Part shown: positions 7,138 through 12,916 of the stretch, piece after piece
Position numbering within the stretch: the stretch's first letter is position 1
Layout: each line of letters opens with the position of its first letter
Assembly (NCBI RefSeq): GCF_000003605.2
Contig: NW_003158225.1
Coordinates: forward strand, 234,885-247,800
DNA: 12,916 nt
From: Saccoglossus kowalevskii
Lineage: Eukaryota; Hemichordata; Enteropneusta; Harrimaniidae
Direction: 5' to 3'
The notes under the pieces: model-generated
Databases searched by the model: none
The model's input: only the letters and a program-made list of their open reading frames with translations
Told to the model about the DNA's origin: nothing
Program-made: the position numbers and the translations under genes

Positions 7138-7822
7138 TCGTGTCCTAGGTCTATTCCCCTCTCATATGCGTTGTTAGGCTATACTTCGGTTTTGCATCTT
7201 GAGACGATTGGCATGTAAAATAATAAACACAGTATGAAATGAGCGTGTAAGTTTAAATACACAGTCAGTCATTTCTATGACAACGAGTTTATATGTTAGA
7301 GTGACGAGAGAAATTAATATTTTAAATGTAGACAATAAAGTTTACAAAATACCAGTCCTAATGCATTTCAAAATACATTTATAGAAATTGGAGCTTCTCG
7401 CTTTGTAATTGTAGTATTTAACTTACTCGTATCTCGCTGTCACATACACTAACAACGTTTTTGTTTTTTCCAATAAGCCGTTCTCTGTTAGCTACTCAAC
7501 TTGTTGCGTAATAATATATTCATTGTTATCGTACCACTACGAGTTAATCAACGGCTATGAAAACGAATACCACAAATTTGTTAGCCAATTTCACCAACTT
7601 TGATCTGAAACTGCCCAATTAATCAGTAAACGACAAAGGAACTGTCCAATTTACGAGTAAGAAATTAAGAAACTAATAGATTCTGGAGAAAAGCGTCAGT
7701 TTTGTTTAAACCACAAACGAAGAGTCAAAACAGAATATATGTCGTGTTTGGTAAAAGGTCACCGTCAATACAAGTGGCAACACATTCAAATTTATGCGAT
7801 AGAACAATGGATGTAAATTGAG

Positions 7823-7832
7823 ATATATAAAT
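7823..7832 (+). promoter_or_regulatory. TATA-like sequence ahead of a small ORF (tentative)
   Basis: ATATATAAAT lies 36 nt upstream of an ATG at 7869 that opens a signal-peptide-like frame. Spacing would place a start site at ~7852-7858. In an AT-rich intron such strings are frequent, so this is weak on its own. Confidence 0.2.
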
Positions 7833-7868
7833 ACTTAAAAGGGAAGCCGAGGGTATACATAGGGCAAG

Positions 7869-7943
7869 ATGGCAGCCGCAATTAGTATGCTAATCCTTCT
7901 CAAGCTAGTTGCATTATGCGAGTTAGCTCCAGAAATGTGCTAG
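7869..7943 (+). other. Small ORF (24 codons) resembling a signal peptide
   Basis: ATG within CAAGATGGCAGCC, which is also a YY1-like motif, opens a frame reading MAAAISMLILLKLVALCELA and ends at TAG 7941-7943. It has a short N-region, a hydrophobic core of about 12-14 residues and small residues at a possible cleavage site, as in a secretory leader, but stops soon after. I see no convincing splice donor that would join it to a mature peptide. It may be chance. Confidence 0.2.
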
Positions 7944-9458
7944 TTACGATGTTTGGAGGCCAAACATTTTGAATGAATCCTGAATATTTGCGCTAACACT
8001 GTTTAAAATGACATCTAATACACGTCAATCAAAGTTTCAGTAAATGTTTAACCAATCTACAAAGCTTGTTGGTTTATTTAATGCAGTACAACCAATGACA
8101 TTAGCATAACGTTGTGAAAACAGAAATAGATATATTTTCAGCATCTGGTGTTAGTGCTCAGATTAATACTATAGTCGGAGATTTGTAAGTCATCACAAAC
8201 TTCAATTAGTTTCATTTAGCGCCATTTTTGCTGACTAATGTCAACTAACTGAGTGCATGTAATTATAACACGTGCCTTGCATTCATTTCCAACCACAGAA
8301 GATTTTGTTCAGAGCTCAATAGTTAATCTATCTGTTTGTTTGCATATATAAAACTATTCAAAAGGTTTGCATACTAAGAAGGCAGATGTTCATTCTCAGT
8401 GTGCTTATTACAGAGCAAAGTGTGTTCAGTTTGTAATTCGTTTGTTTATCAATTTTACTCAAATATTCATCCGTCTGTAATTGTAACCCTTTCAACGGAC
8501 GCTCATATGTATATCAATTGTTGTTTTCGAATTGAAATTACCCATGTGCGATCCCTGGGATTTAGCTGTTCTCTTTTAATACGTGTAAAACACCCAGCTT
8601 TATACGTACTTTGTACTGTTAGTGTTCCAAGTAAACACACCATTGGTTGTATCATCTGAACGAACAAATGAAAAACTATGATTTATAAAATTGTTAAGAA
8701 GAAAATTTATAACATCAAATCAAATTGAAATTTATAGTCACAACTGATAAAAATTAAATTACAAACCCAAGAACAAAAGCTTTAAACAACAAAGAAACAT
8801 TGTGCAATACGTATATGTATAAGTAATCACACATCGATGCCAGATTGTGAACGTGTTTACATGATGTAAGACCGCACATAGCCCTCTTTTTTATCAAAAC
8901 TATTATTAGACATATTTATCAAAATTTTTTGTGTACCAGAAAAAGTATGAATATGTCACTTTATATAGGGCAATTGTAATGAATACAACATACTTAAATT
9001 GTCAATTTAACGTTATGTGCCGATCTAGTATCAAATAAACAGTATAATATAAATTACGTAGCCACCACTGATCTAAAACACAAATCCATATTTATCAGAT
9101 ATTTTCGCCACATTCGTAGAAATGTACTGTCACAATGCACGCACGGAAGGTCACCTTGGTATTTAAAATTATTCGGGATTTAAATTAGTTGCTACGACAA
9201 CAACAATCTATTTCTGTTAATTTCTCACATAATGATTGACGTCACTATTCAACAGTACCCTCGGCTTAGTGACAATATTGTACATTGTCATCATTTAGCG
9301 TTCATGTATTTTTTTATAGACTGCGTAGTAAGGATGAAATATTTTACAGCATAGCTACAACTATAACCTCCACATATACGGAGTGTGATACATATGTAAA
9401 CAGTGCTCAGTGTATGTTGTATTAATGTAGGGAAGCCCCGCTGGGTGTCTTTTATTAA

Positions 9459-9491
9459 TTCCATTAGTCCGTGAATTCTAGACTAATGGAA
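9459..9491. repeat. Perfect 11-bp inverted repeat (hairpin)
   Basis: TTCCATTAGTC at 9459-9469 is exactly complementary to GACTAATGGAA at 9481-9491, with an 11-nt loop. The stem could form a hairpin in RNA or be the trace of a transposon end. No coding context. It is the longest perfect close-range stem I noticed in the intron. Confidence 0.6.
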
Positions 9492-12141
9492 AACATCGAG
9501 ATTATACAGCGTTAATTACAGACAATGAAAGGCACATGCCCAGACTGAATACATGATTATACTTCATTTAATTATTTGTATTAACCGCTAAAGCACGTAC
9601 TCAATTCATAATAATACTACACGCTGACATCATACTTGCAATATTCCTTCAACGAGTGATAATTACATGAGATATTGTCTATAGGGAGAGGCGTGAATCA
9701 GCGTATTTGGTCAAGGAGGACTATAAAATACGCGATTGCAATGTTTTGACACTCAAATCTCACATGTAATCAATAATACGTTGCTCCTCCAAGCAACGCT
9801 TTAATAAACTATTGTGTATAACCCTCTATGGATTTTAACTTTATAACTGTTTCTAATGTCCACGGTCCCTTGATAACTGTTGCTCCGAGCAAGCAATAAC
9901 ATGGATAATGAAACGTATACGGAATGTCTACAAAAGGTATATGCACATTATGTGGGGAGAATTGTCAAGTAGGTTTTATGACGTACCGCGGTCATGCATG
10001 CATTAGATAACCAATACGCATTTTCATTGAAGCGGTTGCCGGGTTAAGTTAATGAAAATAATGAATATGCAATTTGGTTAACCTTCAATGACAATATTGG
10101 TTATATGGCTCCTGTATGTTAGAACTCTCTTTGCTTTGAGAAGATCCCACACACATTATGCAAATGCTGTGGCAATCTGCAGTGTAATACACCCACAATT
10201 GAATCGTAAATAGTTGTTGTTATACTTGCACAGCATTAGTTGCATGCGTTTTACATAATACATTGTCACAATGCGTCATAATTCATATGCCGAATGTCTG
10301 CTACCGTTTTTTTAACACATAACCACTTTAGCAATATATATCCACTTTTAAATTAACACAACGACTGTCATTTTGCAAACTGGCTTATAGCAAACGTAGG
10401 TTATGGCAAGCGACGATTACTAAATCGATAATCATTATGTCACATATGCAGTACCTATCACATGTGTGTTAAAGGATAAGACCCAGGTTCGAGGTAACAC
10501 ATTTCAAACCTATATTTCACAATGAAGATGTCATTTGATTTTACGCTTGTCATGTATATTCTGTTAGCTATACATTTTGAATTTGAGGAAACTTGTTGTT
10601 TTTCAATATGTGATCAATTTTTTGTTTTTTCAAAACGTACATTTTTGTGCTTTCGTGCGTAAATTAGAAAACCGTTGCCGAGAATTGTTATTGACAAATA
10701 TGAAAAAAAAAAAACAATGTCTTGAGTTAATTTTGCGTAGCTTCAGAATTTATGACGTATTGCCACTGGTGTTCATTCATGTCAGGATTTGTTTTCTCCT
10801 ATAACCGAGATGCCTAATGTGATATATAATGTGACAATAAGTTGCTGTAGAAACTGTAAAGCATCTATTAAAGATTTGCACCTAGTGCCAAATTAGAAAG
10901 ATGGAAAATGTGATTTGTTTAAGATCTAAAATGAAAATGGATTTTTTTAATTTTTAGCAGTAATTAACTTTGGAACATCCTGAATATTCATCATTTCAAT
11001 CAAGTAAAATTAACCTAGCGCAATTTACTGTAAAAACGTATATCGTTGCTGAACATAAAGCTGAAAACATGGTGTTCACTGTTTACTGAGTAAACATGGT
11101 GGGACAAATTTCTGATCGCATCTATTGTTTAAGCTAAGCATAATTCTATAGCCCACTGTTTTGTTTTAAATATGGTAAGCACGGGAGGTGTGAATCTGGG
11201 TCTCATGTTTAATAATAAAGATGGATGAATTTTCACTAATGCACGCTACTGTTTCCTTATTTATATAACTTATTTAGTCGTGATGTAAGCAGGATATCAC
11301 TTGTAATTCAGTAGTTGTGATGTGTTGTTGTTTTGTCTATAAATCGACCGGCAGTTTGACACCATGCTCGGGGAATACAATATAACTACTGCTGCACGGA
11401 CGCCGTGGATGTACCCAATATCACGCACTGAAAGCCATACCTATTAATATGATGGTATGAGTAGCGTAGGTGATATGTATATATAATATCATTGCTTCAA
11501 TCACAAAATTGAATGTGCCCTGCTTAGAATAAACATCTCATCATTAATGAATTATATACAGCAACAACTTTTTTCATATGAAAATAATTCATTTGTTGGC
11601 ATCTGCATTGTTGAAGTTGAGTCAGTTCGCGTTCATATTCTTTAAAAAATAATTTTAACGTCGAATACGCCAATGTATTAATGGATCTGATATAACAAAT
11701 AAAAGGAGTCGGTTGACCTAATTTAATAGCTTAAGGCGTATTTGGGCAGAGATGAAAATATATTACCTATTAAATAGACATGAGCAGTTGTTCTTGTCAT
11801 GCGCCATTGCACAAAACCAGTTTGTTCAAAATGGTTATCTCCAAAAAAAAAAAAAATGTTTTCCGCAATATGTTTCTTCCTATGGAAAATCAGCGTAATA
11901 TGTTCAGTCCGGAGGTTGATGTGAAGGGATATAGATACGTGTATTTTTAGAATGCGACACACCAGTCGCAACTAGTTTAGTTCAACTAAACATAGTAGCA
12001 TATACCATATCTAGTAACTATATACCTTTTGTTTATCTATGATAAATAGGAGGTTATGATTAGACTGAAAGTTATACCAAGCCATATTTGAATACTATTG
12101 AATAATAATAGGTCTTGTAATACTAGTAGTTATAACTAAAT

Positions 12142-12330
12142 TTGTGTGCGATTGAATTTGATCTCGATTATATCCTCTGGTCACTGGGTGTTGTCACTGT
12201 GAACCCTGGCTTCCAGAAAGTACGAGCCTGTTCCATACATAATAAGTCACAGTCTATTTTACATCGTTGTATAGAGACAAAACAAACACAACAATGTACC
12301 CGAGAAAGGCGAAGAACATGTAATTATTTT
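12142..12330 (+). pseudogene. Possible relic of a LINE ORF2 N-terminus (2A-like / zinc-finger start)
   Basis: An open frame reads DYILWSLGVVTVNPGFQKVR, followed by ACSIHNKSQSILHRCIE. Many CR1/L2-like LINEs begin ORF2 with a hydrophobic stretch, a 2A-like G-D-V-E-x-NPGP motif and then a PHD-type finger starting C-x2-C-N-K-S. Here G-V-V-T-V-NPG-F keeps G, V and NPG, while the conserved Asp, Glu and last Pro are replaced. C-S-I-H-NKS resembles the first zinc ligand pair with the second Cys changed. The finger spacing is shorter than usual and no further domain follows. The similarity is short and may be chance. Confidence 0.3.
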
Positions 12331-12916
12331 TTTATATAGGCTAGCTTTAATGATTTGCGGCAACTTCAAATACCATCGCTACAGCAGAAAAATGGTGACT
12401 ATTTTTCGATTCGTCACGATTTTATCCTGCCGACATTACCTTTAAGTCGTCGTACCGTTATAATGAGTTTGATATGCTAAATAATAATTCATTTATAATC
12501 CAGATCACAGTCGTTACGCGCACTCAAACATTGTCATGTATTCGTCGCATGGGACCAACACGGCACAGTGTGGTGAATGTGACGCTTTCAATTTGTATGC
12601 CTTGATTTAAACGAATATATTATTCAAATAACCGATCACTTGAACATGATTAAAAGCCCTGTCTTTGAATTCAGGTTCTCTAGGTACTAGATCATGAAAA
12701 TCCAGCTTCATGAAGAAAGATCCATAAATAAATAGTATATAGCGTCACATGTTTTAATTAAGAATTATTTCTAAACTACTATAATTTCTTTTTGGCAATA
12801 AATAATTTAAATTCTTTTCTTAATTGTCGCGTAAGTATAAATAAATTACAGGAATTACAATGAAGTTCTGAGAAGGTTTCTAGGGAATCAAAACATAAAG
12901 AAATGCCATTAAGCAT
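12331..12916. other. AT-rich tail of the window, nothing recognised
   Basis: No ORF, RNA gene or repeat that I can support. Several poly-A/T-rich tracts are present, for example around 12715-12850. Confidence 0.5.

Larger units (their letters stand above)
6372..12916 (+). other. Large first coding intron (or end of gene region), >6.5 kb
   Basis: I looked through all of this for the expected next cyclase blocks (VV-x-LLN-x-LY, K-VETIGDAYM, RIGIHTGP, GDTVN-x-ASRM) on the plus strand and found none, so the next exon probably lies beyond the window. The sequence is AT-rich with many short homopolymers. Open frames at 8399-8659, 10577-10804 and 11723-11971 have no recognisable motif and no coding character. 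The stretches 7944-9458 and 9492-12141 hold nothing I can name beyond short hairpins and a CRE palindrome. Small items of note are listed separately. Confidence 0.65.

Noticed and set aside
7200-7225. Frame reading ...HLETIGM, resembling the cyclase VETIGDAYM block
   Set aside because: Only ETIG matches, a stop follows at once, and flanking residues do not fit the cyclase domain.
8399-8659. Open frame of 86 codons
   Set aside because: Non-ATG start, no motif, AT-rich intronic sequence.
10475-10505. GGTTCGAGG, similar to a tRNA/SINE B box
   Set aside because: No matching A box, no cloverleaf and no acceptor stem.
10577-10804. Open frame of 75 codons
   Set aside because: Non-ATG start, contains a poly-Lys run from an A-tract, no recognisable domain.
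11723-11971. Minus-strand open frame of 82 codons with HFEQTGFVQWRM
   Set aside because: Contains a homopolymer Phe run from an A/T tract, no family recognised, no splice context.
1-12916. tRNA, rRNA, CRISPR or prokaryotic operon features
   Set aside because: No cloverleaf, rRNA-like block or regularly spaced repeat was seen; the gene structure is eukaryotic.

Overview
The window reads as nuclear DNA of an invertebrate animal. It is AT-rich, gene-poor and interrupted by decayed non-LTR retrotransposons. Its one clear gene is an animal-type membrane guanylate cyclase with a consensus eukaryotic splice donor. The protein has a NIT (nitrate/nitrite-sensing) ectodomain instead of the usual ligand-binding and kinase-homology parts. 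Such NIT guanylate cyclases are known from placozoans and from marine invertebrates such as the annelid Platynereis. A lophotrochozoan (mollusc, annelid or relative) is therefore a reasonable guess, but the sequence alone does not fix the phylum.

Layout. 1-1445 (minus strand): a dead LINE, with part of a reverse transcriptase that breaks off after motif A, an internal deletion near 528-556, then the C-terminal region with stops and a frameshift, open to the window edge. 1446-2784: no gene recognised. 2785-3097: a fold-back (MITE-like) element with ~85-95 nt inverted arms; a diverged half copy lies at ~3320-3549. 3875-4735 (plus strand): a second LINE remnant, only the C-terminal end, scattered over three frames. 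4745-5018: probable 5' region of the cyclase gene, with an acceptor-like/initiator-like site and two upstream ORFs. 5019-6371: a long exon encoding N-terminus, TM1, NIT domain, TM2, signalling helix and the first residues of the cyclase domain. 6372 to the end: what appears to be a first intron of more than 6.5 kb. No further cyclase exon was found in it. It holds a GC-rich patch with a small minus-strand ORF, a signal-peptide-like small ORF behind a TATA-like sequence, a perfect 11-bp hairpin, and a possible relic of a LINE ORF2 start near 12,142-12,330.

Function. In Platynereis, NIT guanylate cyclases have been linked to nitric-oxide feedback in neurons (established knowledge). By homology this gene would couple an extracellular small-molecule signal to cGMP production at the membrane. 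The catalytic half must lie on exons outside this window. The LINE and MITE-like debris immediately upstream may form part of the gene's 5' intron or promoter region, which is inference.
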